A stretch of DNA of 64,000 bases. Origin: CAZMMV01 sp964637035 (GTDB lineage Bacteria > Bacillota > Clostridia > Tissierellales > Tissierellaceae). The translations under genes were made by a program, and so were the position numbers. Under the pieces are notes generated by a model that was not told where the DNA came from, did no database searches, and saw only the letters and a program-made list of their open reading frames with translations. Location: NCBI GenBank assembly GCA_964637035.1, contig CAZWTU010000001.1, forward strand, positions 103,734 through 167,733, in the 5' to 3' direction. Below, in pieces: positions 1 to 7,894 of this stretch (positions are counted from its first letter, which is position 1; each line of letters starts with the position of its first letter).

Positions 1-2
1 CT

Positions 3-938
3 AAAGAGAAAATATTAGAAAGTGAAAATATTTATATAGCTTCTCATGTACAGCCAGATGGGGATAACTTAGGATCTATTTTAGCTTTAGCTTTAGCTTT
101 AAAAAAGATTAATAGGAAAGTTTTTATGGTTGAAACTGATCCTATACCATCTGATTTCAAGTTTTTACCTGGAATTGAAGATATTAAGAAAGTCGATAAT
201 TATAGTGATGTTGATTTGTTTATTACAGTTGATTCAAGCGATATTGATAGATTAGGTCATAATAAAATATTAATTGATAAGGCTAATTTTGTAATAAATA
301 TTGATCATCATATAAGTAATACTAATTATGGTGATATAAACGTTGTAGACAGTAAGTCTGGGTCTACTGCTGAATTGATATTTAAGATGATAAAAGTTCT
401 AGATATTGAAATCGATGGGGATATGGGTACTTGTATTTATACAGGCATATCTACAGATACGGGAAGTTTTATGTATGATAATACAAGAGCTGAAACCCAT
501 TTAATTGCAGCTGAATTATTAGATATAGGTATAGACAAGAAAAACGTAATCCTTAATATTTATCAAAATAAAAGCATGGAGAAGACTAAGTTGTTTATAA
601 AAACTCTAGAAAAGTTGGAAACTTATTTTAATGATAAAATTGCCCTAGTACAGGTTACTAATGATATACTATTAAATACAGGTGCTAAAATGGAAGAGAC
701 AGAGGGCATTGTCTCTTATATAAGGGATATTGAGCCTGTAGAAGTTGCAATTATGTTAAAAGAAATTAAAGAAAATGAAATAAAAGTCAGTATGAGAAGT
801 AAAAGATATGTTGATGTGTCAGCAATTTGTTCAAAGTTTAATGGTGGCGGACATGTAAGAGCAGCGGGATGTACTATTAACAACTCATTAAACTTTGCCA
901 AACAAGTCTTGATAGATGAATTAAAGAAAGTATTATAG
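3..938 (+). CDS. nrnA: DHH-family bifunctional oligoribonuclease/pAp phosphatase (5' end outside window)
   Basis: NrnA degrades 2-5 nt RNA fragments and dephosphorylates pAp in the cytoplasm. The reading frame is open from base 3 and has no start inside the window, so the N-terminus is missing. Visible DHH motifs in order are SHVQPDGDNLGS (metal-binding DGD), TVDSSD, NIDHHISN (the DHH motif) and GISTDTGSF. The C-terminal DHHA1 domain carries FNGGGHVRAAG. The ATG at 126 lies after the first DHH motif and cannot be the true start. The gene ends 8 nt before truB, as in the Bacillus/Clostridia order nrnA-truB-ribF-rpsO-pnp, and is probably in an operon with them. Confidence 0.93.
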   Translation, partial: KEKILESENIYIASHVQPDGDNLGSILALALALKKINRKVFMVETDPIPSDFKFLPGIEDIKKVDNYSDVDLFITVDSSDIDRLGHNKILIDKANFVINIDHHISNTNYGDINVVDSKSGSTAELIFKMIKVLDIEIDGDMGTCIYTGISTDTGSFMYDNTRAETHLIAAELLDIGIDKKNVILNIYQNKSMEKTKLFIKTLEKLETYFNDKIALVQVTNDILLNTGAKMEETEGIVSYIRDIEPVEVAIMLKEIKENEIKVSMRSKRYVDVSAICSKFNGGGHVRAAGCTINNSLNFAKQVLIDELKKVL

Positions 939-946
939 GTGAAAAT

Positions 947-1849
947 ATGAAAGGCGTAATTAATATATTAAAACCTGCAGGTATGACCTCTCATGATGTG
1001 GTTCATTTTTTAAGGAAAAAACTAAAAATAAAAAGGATTGGACATACTGGAACCTTAGATCCTATGGCTACTGGTGTATTACCTATTTGTATAGGTAGTT
1101 CCACTAGGATATCAGAATATCTTTTAAATTTAGATAAAGAATATATTGGAGAATTAACTCTTGGTACTGAAACAGATACTCAAGATTCTACGGGAACGGT
1201 AATTAGGAGTTCTAACGAAATAGTCAGTGAAAGTGAAATTATAGATTCGATGAATAAATTTGAAGGAAAGATAAAACAAATACCCCCAATGTATTCTGCT
1301 TTAAAGCATAAGGGAAAAAAACTTTATGAACTTGCAAGAGAAGGAATAACTGTTGAAAGAAAAAGTAGGAACATTAATATATATAATTTAAATATTTTAC
1401 AAATTGAAGATAATAAAATAATAACTTTTAAAGTAAAATGTTCTAAGGGAACTTACATTAGAACTTTATGCAATGATATAGGTATTGACCTAGGCACATT
1501 TGGTCATATGTCAAGCTTAACAAGAATAAGTACAGGTTCTTTTAAAATAGAAGATGCCTATAGCTTAGAATATATACAAAATTTAAATATTGAAGAAATA
1601 AAATCAATTCTTATTCCTATGGACAAGGCCCTACCCCATATTGAAAAAATCGTCATAGAAGACGAGTATTATTCCAGATTGATAAATGGTGTTAAAATTT
1701 CATTAGAAGGGCCAATATTTAATAGTGTCATTAAGCCTGATTTGGGAGAAATCTATAGAATATATTGTAAAGAAGAGTTTATTGGAATAGGAAGAATTAT
1801 AAATGCTGAATCTAATTTGTTATTAAAAATGGATAAAGTTTTAATATAG
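947..1849 (+). CDS. truB: tRNA pseudouridine(55) synthase TruB
   Basis: TruB converts U55 of the T-loop to pseudouridine in elongator tRNAs. The 300-aa length is normal. The diagnostic block GHTGTLDPMATGVL near residues 32-45 holds the catalytic Asp. KQIPPMYSALKHKGKKLYE near residue 105 and KCSKGTYIRTLCNDIG near residue 165 are further family motifs, followed by a C-terminal substrate-binding extension. The ATG is preceded by AGGTG. It is sandwiched between nrnA (8 nt) and ribF (tight spacing), so it is almost certainly cotranscribed with them. Confidence 0.97.
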   Translation: MKGVINILKPAGMTSHDVVHFLRKKLKIKRIGHTGTLDPMATGVLPICIGSSTRISEYLLNLDKEYIGELTLGTETDTQDSTGTVIRSSNEIVSESEIIDSMNKFEGKIKQIPPMYSALKHKGKKLYELAREGITVERKSRNINIYNLNILQIEDNKIITFKVKCSKGTYIRTLCNDIGIDLGTFGHMSSLTRISTGSFKIEDAYSLEYIQNLNIEEIKSILIPMDKALPHIEKIVIEDEYYSRLINGVKISLEGPIFNSVIKPDLGEIYRIYCKEEFIGIGRIINAESNLLLKMDKVLI

Positions 1850-1859
1850 GGTGGAATAT

Positions 1860-2789
1860 ATGGAAATTATAGAATTGTCAAATTATAAAGAAACTAGATT
1901 TAATACAGGCACAGCCCTAGGAAATTTTGATGGTATACATTCAGGACATCAAGAATTAATAAAGTCTATGGTAACACAATCTGAGGAAAATAATTTTATA
2001 CCTTCCTTGCTGTTATTTAAAAAACACACTAAAACTGTAATAAATCCAGAAAAACAGAGTATTATTACAAATATTAATCAAAAAATAAAGATTGCAAATA
2101 AACTTGGTGTGGAAATTGTCTATTTAATAAATTTTGATGAGAAGTTTATGCAATTAACAGGGGAAGAATTTGTTAAGAATATTATCTTAGAGAGGATGAA
2201 TACTAAGCTTATAACTATAGGTTTTGACTATAAATTCGGACATAAAGCATCTGGGGATTCTAATTATTTAATTGAATTAGGTAAGAAATTTGATATTAAA
2301 GTTAATATTTTACCCCCTGTATATTCAAATAAAGAAATAATTAGTAGTTCAAATATAAGAAATTTAATAAGTTTGGGAAAGATAAAAGATGCTACACAAA
2401 TTTTAGCTAGGGAGTATTCAGTAATCGGTAAGGTTATCAGTGGAGACAGCCGGGGAACAGATTTAGGATTTCCTACTGCCAATATTAAACTTATAAATAA
2501 TTATGTAATACCAAAGTCCGGGGTTTATATGACAAATACTATTGTGGATAATAAAAAATATCTATCTGCAACAAGTATTGGATATAATCCTACATTTAAT
2601 AATAACGACCTAAAATTTGAAACTTATATAATAGATTTTAATCAAAATATCTATGGAAAAACTATAGAAATTAAATTTATCGATTTTATAAGAGATAATA
2701 TTAAGTTTAGCAATATTGCAAGTTTAATAAAGCAAATGGAATTAGATATAGAATGGATAAAAAAGCAAAATTCATATTTACAATTATAG
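1860..2789 (+). CDS. ribF: bifunctional riboflavin kinase/FAD synthetase
   Basis: RibF phosphorylates riboflavin to FMN and adenylylates FMN to FAD. The N-terminal nucleotidyltransferase half shows GNFDGIHSGHQELI (HxGH-type) and SSSNIRNLI. The C-terminal flavokinase half shows GDSRGTDLGFPTANIKL, with the PTAN signature, and SIGYNPTF. I place the start at the ATG at 1860, because AGGGTGG at 1848-1854 is then a well-spaced Shine-Dalgarno. A GTG at 1851 in the same frame lies inside that ribosome-binding site and is unlikely. It gives 309 aa, the usual length. Confidence 0.95.
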   Translation: MEIIELSNYKETRFNTGTALGNFDGIHSGHQELIKSMVTQSEENNFIPSLLLFKKHTKTVINPEKQSIITNINQKIKIANKLGVEIVYLINFDEKFMQLTGEEFVKNIILERMNTKLITIGFDYKFGHKASGDSNYLIELGKKFDIKVNILPPVYSNKEIISSSNIRNLISLGKIKDATQILAREYSVIGKVISGDSRGTDLGFPTANIKLINNYVIPKSGVYMTNTIVDNKKYLSATSIGYNPTFNNNDLKFETYIIDFNQNIYGKTIEIKFIDFIRDNIKFSNIASLIKQMELDIEWIKKQNSYLQL

Positions 2790-2823
2790 TTTGTTATGAT
2801 AATATTAGTTTGTATGGTACCTT

Positions 2824-2862
2824 TAGCTTTGTTTTACGTTTCCTCGACGTATTACGCAGCTA
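2824..2862 (+). promoter_or_regulatory. possible structured leader of rpsO
   Basis: This stretch is richer in GC than its surroundings and can fold: TAGCT (2824-2828) pairs with AGCTA (2858-2862), and an inner imperfect stem is formed by 2831-2839 and 2847-2855 around a 7-nt loop. S15 represses its own translation through leader RNAs in many bacteria, so a regulatory leader is plausible. I do not recognise a specific described leader class, and the call rests only on position and folding. Confidence 0.3.
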
Positions 2863-2898
2863 TTGGAGTATATAATAAGATTTTGGAGGTGTATTTAA

Positions 2899-3165
2899 TT
2901 GTTAGATAAAAAAACTAAGGAACAAATTATTAATGAGTATAAATTACATGATGGTGACACGGGTTCGCCTGATGTACAAATTGCAATTTTAACTCATAGG
3001 ATTAATTCTGTAAATGAGCACTTAAAGACTCATAAAAGAGATCATCATTCAAGAAGAGGTTTACTTAAAATGGTTGGTCAAAGAAGAGGTCTACTAAGAT
3101 ATATACAGAATAATGATATTGAAAGATATCGTTCATTAATTGGAAGATTAGGCATTAGACGTTAA
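2899..3165 (+). CDS. rpsO: 30S ribosomal protein S15
   Basis: This 88-aa protein is a standard-length S15, which binds the central domain of 16S rRNA early in 30S assembly. Conserved blocks are GDTGSPDVQIAILTHRI, HKRDHHSRRGLLKMVGQRR and LRYIQ near the C-terminus. Translation starts at a TTG at 2899 with GGAGGT at 2885-2890, a perfect Shine-Dalgarno at good spacing. It lies between ribF and pnp as in Bacillus and most Firmicutes. Confidence 0.98.
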   Translation: MLDKKTKEQIINEYKLHDGDTGSPDVQIAILTHRINSVNEHLKTHKRDHHSRRGLLKMVGQRRGLLRYIQNNDIERYRSLIGRLGIRR

Positions 3166-3167
3166 TA

Positions 3168-3187
3168 AGAGCGGGGATTCCCGCTCT
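3168..3187 (+). terminator. hairpin between rpsO and pnp
   Basis: A perfect 8-bp stem AGAGCGGG/CCCGCTCT with a GATT loop begins 3 nt after the rpsO stop. The downstream bases (ATTGATTT) are only mildly U-rich, so this may be a leaky terminator or an mRNA-processing/stability hairpin that lets some transcription run into pnp. Confidence 0.6.
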
Positions 3188-3256
3188 ATTGATTTATATT
3201 AGAGTTTATTTCTTAATAAAGGATATAATAAAGATATAAACACAAGGAGGTATTGC

Positions 3257-5347
3257 ATGGAAAAGCAATTTATATACAAATTAGTAGATAAGGATTTAAT
3301 AGTAACTACTGGAAAAGTTGCAGAACAAGCTGGAGGTGCCTGTTTAATACAATATGGAGATACTGTTGTATTAGCATCAGCAACTGGTTCAAATAAACCT
3401 AGAGACGGCATAAACTTTTTTCCCTTAAGTGTTGATTATGAGGAAAAATTATATTCAGTAGGAAAGATACCTGGGGGATTTATTAAAAGAGAAGGAAGAC
3501 CCAGCGAAAAAGCAGTTCTAACTTCAAGACTTATTGACAGACCCATAAGACCTTTGTTTCCAGAAGGATTTAGAAATGATGTTCAAGTTATTGTAACAGT
3601 TTTATCTGTTGATCAGGATCATTCCCCTGAGATTGTAGGGATGATTGGTTCATCAATAGCTTTATCCATATCTGATATTCCTTTTAATGGACCAACAGCT
3701 TCAGTAGCAGTTGGGTTAATTGATGATACATTTATAATCAATCCAAATAGTGAAGAAAAAGAGAAGTCAGAAATAGATTTGGTTGTATCAGGAACCAAAG
3801 ATGCAATTATGATGGTAGAAGCTGGTGCTAAAGAAGTAACTGAAAAGGTTGTTCTCGATGGTATTCTAGCAGCTCATGAAGAAATAAAGAAACTATGTGT
3901 ATTCATAGAAAAAATAAAAGCAGAAGTAGGAAAACCAAAAAAAGAGTTTGAAGTATTTCAATCAGATGATGAAATTAAAAATGAAATTTTGGAATATGGC
4001 AAAACAAAACTTATAGAAGCTATAAGCACATTCGAAAAACTAGAAAGAATTGAAAATATAGATAATGTAAGTGAAGATATTATGAATGTATTCATAGAAA
4101 AGTATCCGGAATCTGAAAAAGATATAAGTAACATAATAGAAAACATGTTAAAATCAGAAGTTAGAAGGCTTATAGTTGAAGAAGGCTTAAGGCCCGATAA
4201 TAGAAAACCTGATGAAATAAGACCTATTACTAGTGAAGTTGGATTACTGCCTCGAACACATGGTTCAGGATTATTTACAAGAGGACAAACCCAAGTTTTA
4301 ACAGTTGCAACATTGGGTGTAATCAGTGAAGCACAAAGAATTGATGGATTAGGAGAAGAAGAATCTAGACGTTATATGCACCATTATAACTTCCCACCAT
4401 ACTCCGTAGGAGATACTAGGCCAATGAGAGGACCAGGTAGAAGGGAAATAGGTCATGGAGCCTTAGCATCAAAGGCCTTAGAGCCTGTAATTCCTTCAGA
4501 AGAGGAGTTCCCTTATACTATTAGGCTTGTTTCAGAAGTCCTTAGTTCTAATGGTTCATCATCCCAGGCAAGTGTATGTGGAAGCACTTTGGCTTTATTA
4601 GATGCTGGTGTACCTATTAAAGCTCCTGTGGCTGGAATAGCAATGGGAATGATCAAGGAAAATGATAAAATAGCCATATTATCAGATATTCAAGGAATGG
4701 AAGATCACCTAGGAGATATGGATTTTAAAATTGCAGGTACTGAAAAGGGTATTACTGCTATTCAGATGGATATCAAAATTTCTGGTATAGGTAAACCAAT
4801 ACTAGAAGAAGCATTAGAAAAAGCTAGATTAGGTAGAATCCATATATTAAACAAAATGGCAGAGGCTATTTCTATACCAAGGGATAATGTATCCACTTAC
4901 GCACCTAAAATATATACCATGGAAGTAAATCCAGATAAAATAAGAGACATAATAGGACCTGGTGGAAAGATCATAAATAAAATAATAGATGAAACCGGAG
5001 TTAAAATAGATATTGAAGATGATGGAAAGGTCTTTATTGCTGCTATTTCTTTTGAAGCAGGAGAAAGGGCAATAGACATGATAGAAAAAATAGTTAAAGA
5101 AATAGAAGTTGGCGAAGTTTATTTAGGAAAAGTTACAAGAATAATGAACTTTGGTGCTTTTGTCGATGTTCTTAATGGCAAAGAGGGATTAGTCCATATA
5201 TCTAATATTGCAAGAGAAAGAATTCAAAAAGTAGAAGATGTATTATCAGTAGGAGATGAAGTTTTGGTAAAAGTTATGGAAATCGATAACCAAGGCCGGG
5301 TTAATCTTTCTAGAAAAGCGGTTTTACCAAAAGAAGAAAAAAAATAA
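3257..5347 (+). CDS. pnp: polyribonucleotide nucleotidyltransferase (PNPase)
   Basis: PNPase is a phosphorolytic 3'-5' exoribonuclease of mRNA decay. The 696-aa chain has two RNase PH domains (about 10-140 and 310-545; the second carries TRGQTQVL and SSNGSSSQASVCGSTLALLDAGVP), a KH domain (IIGPGGKIINKIIDETG, about 560-615) and a C-terminal S1 domain (VYLGKVTRIMNFGAFVDV, about 620-690). The ATG follows AAGGAGG at ideal spacing. It is downstream of rpsO and ends at a strong terminator. Confidence 0.98.
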   Translation: MEKQFIYKLVDKDLIVTTGKVAEQAGGACLIQYGDTVVLASATGSNKPRDGINFFPLSVDYEEKLYSVGKIPGGFIKREGRPSEKAVLTSRLIDRPIRPLFPEGFRNDVQVIVTVLSVDQDHSPEIVGMIGSSIALSISDIPFNGPTASVAVGLIDDTFIINPNSEEKEKSEIDLVVSGTKDAIMMVEAGAKEVTEKVVLDGILAAHEEIKKLCVFIEKIKAEVGKPKKEFEVFQSDDEIKNEILEYGKTKLIEAISTFEKLERIENIDNVSEDIMNVFIEKYPESEKDISNIIENMLKSEVRRLIVEEGLRPDNRKPDEIRPITSEVGLLPRTHGSGLFTRGQTQVLTVATLGVISEAQRIDGLGEEESRRYMHHYNFPPYSVGDTRPMRGPGRREIGHGALASKALEPVIPSEEEFPYTIRLVSEVLSSNGSSSQASVCGSTLALLDAGVPIKAPVAGIAMGMIKENDKIAILSDIQGMEDHLGDMDFKIAGTEKGITAIQMDIKISGIGKPILEEALEKARLGRIHILNKMAEAISIPRDNVSTYAPKIYTMEVNPDKIRDIIGPGGKIINKIIDETGVKIDIEDDGKVFIAAISFEAGERAIDMIEKIVKEIEVGEVYLGKVTRIMNFGAFVDVLNGKEGLVHISNIARERIQKVEDVLSVGDEVLVKVMEIDNQGRVNLSRKAVLPKEEKK

Positions 5348-5360
5348 TTTTTTTACAATG

Positions 5361-5390
5361 CATGAACCTATTTGGTTCATGTTTTTATTT
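5361..5390 (+). terminator. rho-independent terminator after pnp
   Basis: The stem CATGAACC/GGTTCATG (5361-5368 with 5374-5381) has a TATTT loop and is followed by TTTTTATTT. It starts 13 nt after the pnp stop codon. Confidence 0.85.
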
Positions 5391-5448
5391 GTGTATAATC
5401 TCTAATCCAATGAATATAAATATTATATAAAGGATTGGAGGGATGTAT

Positions 5449-6162
5449 ATGAAATTGTTTGTTTTTAAGAAAAAAACTCTATATACTCTTATCACTATAA
5501 TATTAATAATATTAATATTAATATCTTTAAAATTAATTTATAATAGGACTGAGGAAACATTTAACCCAGATGTTTTTTATCAAGGCAATATAGATAAAAA
5601 GGTAATAGCTTTTGCATGTAATGTTGACTGGGGGAATGAACATATTCCTAAGATGCTAAATATTCTTGAAGAAAACAAGATAAAAATTACGTATTTTGTA
5701 ACAGGAAAGTGGGCTGAAAAAAATAATGAATTATTAAAAGAAATTCATGAAAAGAAACATGAGATAGGAAATCACGGATATAGCCATATAGATTATGATA
5801 AATTAAATTATGAAATGAATAGGACTGAAATATTAAAGGCTGACAATATTATTAAGGGGGCCTTAGGTATAGATTTAAAATATTTTGCTCCCCCATCCGG
5901 AGCATATAATGATAATACAATCAAGGCTGCAAAGGATTTAGGGTATAGACTAATTATGTGGAGTATTGATACTATTGACTGGAGAAATGACAGCACAAAA
6001 GATATAATAATTAAGAGAGTAACAGATAAAATACATAATTCGGCAATTATACTAATGCATCCCACAGAAGAAACAGTTAAAGCCCTACCAGAAATAATAG
6101 AATTCTTATTTGAAAATAATTATAAAATTGGTAGAATAAGTGATATACTAGAAAATAACTGA
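5449..6162 (+). CDS. ylxY: polysaccharide deacetylase family protein, YlxY-like
   Basis: This is a secreted or membrane-anchored NodB-domain protein. Residues about 8-28 form a hydrophobic signal-anchor. The NodB domain shows FACNVDWGNEHIPKML, KITYFVTGKWAE, the metal-site motif HEIGNHGYSH, FAPPSGAYND, LIMWSIDTIDW and IILMHPT. The usual TFDDGP motif 1 is replaced by FACNVDWG, so deacetylase activity is not assured. Position right after pnp matches B. subtilis ylxY, which sits in the pnpA-ylxY-mlpA-ymxH order; here mlpA is absent and dut takes its place. The ATG at 5449 is preferred because GGAGGG at 5437-5442 abuts the alternative ATG at 5443. Confidence 0.85.
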   Translation: MKLFVFKKKTLYTLITIILIILILISLKLIYNRTEETFNPDVFYQGNIDKKVIAFACNVDWGNEHIPKMLNILEENKIKITYFVTGKWAEKNNELLKEIHEKKHEIGNHGYSHIDYDKLNYEMNRTEILKADNIIKGALGIDLKYFAPPSGAYNDNTIKAAKDLGYRLIMWSIDTIDWRNDSTKDIIIKRVTDKIHNSAIILMHPTEETVKALPEIIEFLFENNYKIGRISDILENN

Positions 6163-6185
6163 AATAACATTAGGAGGAAGATTAG

Positions 6186-6617
6186 ATGAAAATAAAGATA
6201 ATAAACAAAAGCCAATTTCAATTACCCAAATACAAAACAAGTGGTGCCGCTGGATTGGATTTACAAGCTAATATCATTGACCAGGTACTATTAAAACCCT
6301 TAGAAAGAAAGTTAATAAAAACAGGCCTCTATATATCTATTCCCAATGGATATGAAGGACAAATTAGAGCAAGGTCTGGCCTGGCATTAAAACATGGTAT
6401 AACTCTAGCTAATGGAATTGGGACAATTGATAGCGACTATAGGGGTGAATTGAAAGTAATACTGGTAAATCTAAGCAAAGAAGATTATATAATAAATAAG
6501 GGAGATAGAATCGCCCAAATAGTATTTATAAAATATGAAAATGTAAATTTAATAGAAGTAAAAGAATTAGATGAAACATTGAGAGATGAGGGTGGCTTCG
6601 GACATTCAGGTTATTAG
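6186..6617 (+). CDS. dut: dUTP diphosphatase
   Basis: This trimeric dUTPase hydrolyses dUTP to dUMP and PPi, keeping uracil out of DNA and feeding dTMP synthesis. All five motifs are visible in 143 aa: GAAGLDLQA, RARSGLALKHGI, GIGTIDSDYRGE (catalytic Asp), GDRIAQIVF and DEGGFGHSGY. It starts at an ATG after TTAGGAGGAAG. It is placed between ylxY and ymxH, where Bacillus has the peptidase gene mlpA. Confidence 0.96.
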   Translation: MKIKIINKSQFQLPKYKTSGAAGLDLQANIIDQVLLKPLERKLIKTGLYISIPNGYEGQIRARSGLALKHGITLANGIGTIDSDYRGELKVILVNLSKEDYIINKGDRIAQIVFIKYENVNLIEVKELDETLRDEGGFGHSGY

Positions 6618-6704
6618 TTGCAAGTATATATAATAAAATTTGTCAACACATATATCTTAATTTCTATCATATTATAAAGTATAACCAATTTTGGAGGAGA
6701 TAAT

Positions 6705-6950
6705 ATGCGCTTAATGGAATTAGGTAATAAAGAAATAGTAAATTTAAATAATGGGGAAAGATTAGGCCTAATAGCTGACAGTGATCTTATAATTGATGAA
6801 GAAACAGGGGAAATAATTAGTCTTTTAGTTCCCACTAAAAAAATTGGAATGCGGCTTTTAGGTTTAGAAAGTCAGGGAATTGAAATTCCCTGGAATACAA
6901 TTAGAAAAATTGGCTATGATATGATAATTATTGAATTAGATAGCAAATAA
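6705..6950 (+). CDS. ymxH: YlmC/YmxH-family PRC-barrel sporulation protein
   Basis: An 81-aa PRC-barrel protein of the YlmC/YmxH family, annotated as sporulation-associated; its biochemical role is unknown. The sequence is a run of short beta strands (LGNKEIVNLNNGERLG, LIIDEETGEIISLLVP, IPWNTIRKIGYDMIII) typical of the fold. The ATG follows TTGGAGGAGAT. Its place downstream of pnp/ylxY and upstream of tepA-spoIIIE agrees with B. subtilis ymxH. Confidence 0.85.
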   Translation: MRLMELGNKEIVNLNNGERLGLIADSDLIIDEETGEIISLLVPTKKIGMRLLGLESQGIEIPWNTIRKIGYDMIIIELDSK

Positions 6951-7000
6951 TATTCAAAGTAAAAGAGTATATCCATATATACTCTTTTACTTTGAATATT
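6949..7000. terminator. very long perfect hairpin after ymxH
   Basis: A perfect 24-bp inverted repeat (6949-6972 with 6977-7000) with a CCAT loop begins inside the ymxH stop codon. There is no clear U-tract beyond it (ATTAAATTATAAG). It may work as a terminator, or as an RNase III/RNase Y processing and stability element, between ymxH and tepA. Confidence 0.65.
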
Positions 7001-7055
7001 ATTAAATTATAAGTAAATGATATAACTACAAATACTTACAGTTATAGGAGGAAAA

Positions 7056-7745
7056 ATGGATAAAGAAAAAAGAGATATTAACAATGAAGAAGATAAGGAA
7101 GATGTAAATAATATTACAGAATTGGGAATCAGTAATATTCCAGAATTTGAAAATACTATTCAGTATATTTCAATAATAGGTGAAATAGAAGGACACTCTA
7201 TTTCTTCCAATGATAAAAAAACTACTAAGTATGAGCATATAATTCCCTTATTAATAGCTGCCCAAGAGAACCCTAAAATAGAAGGATTGTTTATCATACT
7301 CAATACCATAGGGGGGGATGTTGAAGCTGGATTAGCCCTATCTGAGCTTATTAACTCTATTGATAAGCCAACGGTTTCTCTAGTATTAGGGGGAGGCCAT
7401 AGCATTGGAGTACCACTAGCTACTTCTACCAACTATTCTTTTATTGTTCCTACTGCAACCATGACTATTCATCCAATTAGAACTACTGGTTTGGTTATAG
7501 GTGTTCCTCAAACTTTTAGATATTTTCAAAAGATGCAACAAAGAATAATAAACTTTATCATTAGAACCTCTGCAATAGATAAAGAATCTATAATGAAGTT
7601 AATGTACTCTACGGATGAAATAGCAAATGATGTTGGAACAATACTAATAGGTAGTGAAGCAGTTGATTATAAATTAATAAATGAAGTAGGTGGTTTTTCT
7701 GATGCTATAAAGAAACTTAGAGATATGATAGCTAATAAAAAATAG
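7056..7745 (+). CDS. tepA: ClpP-class serine protease TepA/YmfB
   Basis: A ClpP-fold protein of the TepA (translocation-enhancing protein) family, linked in B. subtilis to processing during protein export and to sporulation. The acidic 40-residue N-terminus precedes the fold. The nucleophile motif is GGGHSIGVPLA (Ser within HSIG), followed by TATMTIHPIR (candidate catalytic His) and SEAVDYKLINEVGG near the C-terminus. It lies just upstream of spoIIIE, as in Bacillus (tepA-ylzJ-spoIIIE), although no ylzJ is visible here. The Shine-Dalgarno is AGGAGG. Confidence 0.9.
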   Translation: MDKEKRDINNEEDKEDVNNITELGISNIPEFENTIQYISIIGEIEGHSISSNDKKTTKYEHIIPLLIAAQENPKIEGLFIILNTIGGDVEAGLALSELINSIDKPTVSLVLGGGHSIGVPLATSTNYSFIVPTATMTIHPIRTTGLVIGVPQTFRYFQKMQQRIINFIIRTSAIDKESIMKLMYSTDEIANDVGTILIGSEAVDYKLINEVGGFSDAIKKLRDMIANKK

Positions 7746-7894
7746 ATTAGATAGTAAAATTATGCTATAATAATTACAGGATAATATTTAAAGGGGGCTA
7801 TCTAAGCAAATCTTTTTAAATTAGATCCTTAAGTAGGACTAGCTATTAATACTTTAGATAATGTCCTTTAATAAAATGAACTGGAGTGAGTCTA
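7746..7894 (+). promoter_or_regulatory. leader region of spoIIIE/ftsK
   Basis: A 149-nt gap holds a TATAAT-like element at about 7770 and GC-rich patches that can pair locally (AGGAC with GTCCT). Bacillus has a small ylzJ gene here; I see no convincing coding frame for it. No known riboswitch class is recognised. Confidence 0.3.

Noticed and set aside
7886..7894. GTG at 7886 as start of spoIIIE, and similar extended starts at 1851, 5443, 19825, 35478, 46041, 47750, 51540 and 63171
   Set aside because: In each case the upstream start codon overlaps or abuts the Shine-Dalgarno or lies inside the previous gene, while a second in-frame start sits at normal spacing.
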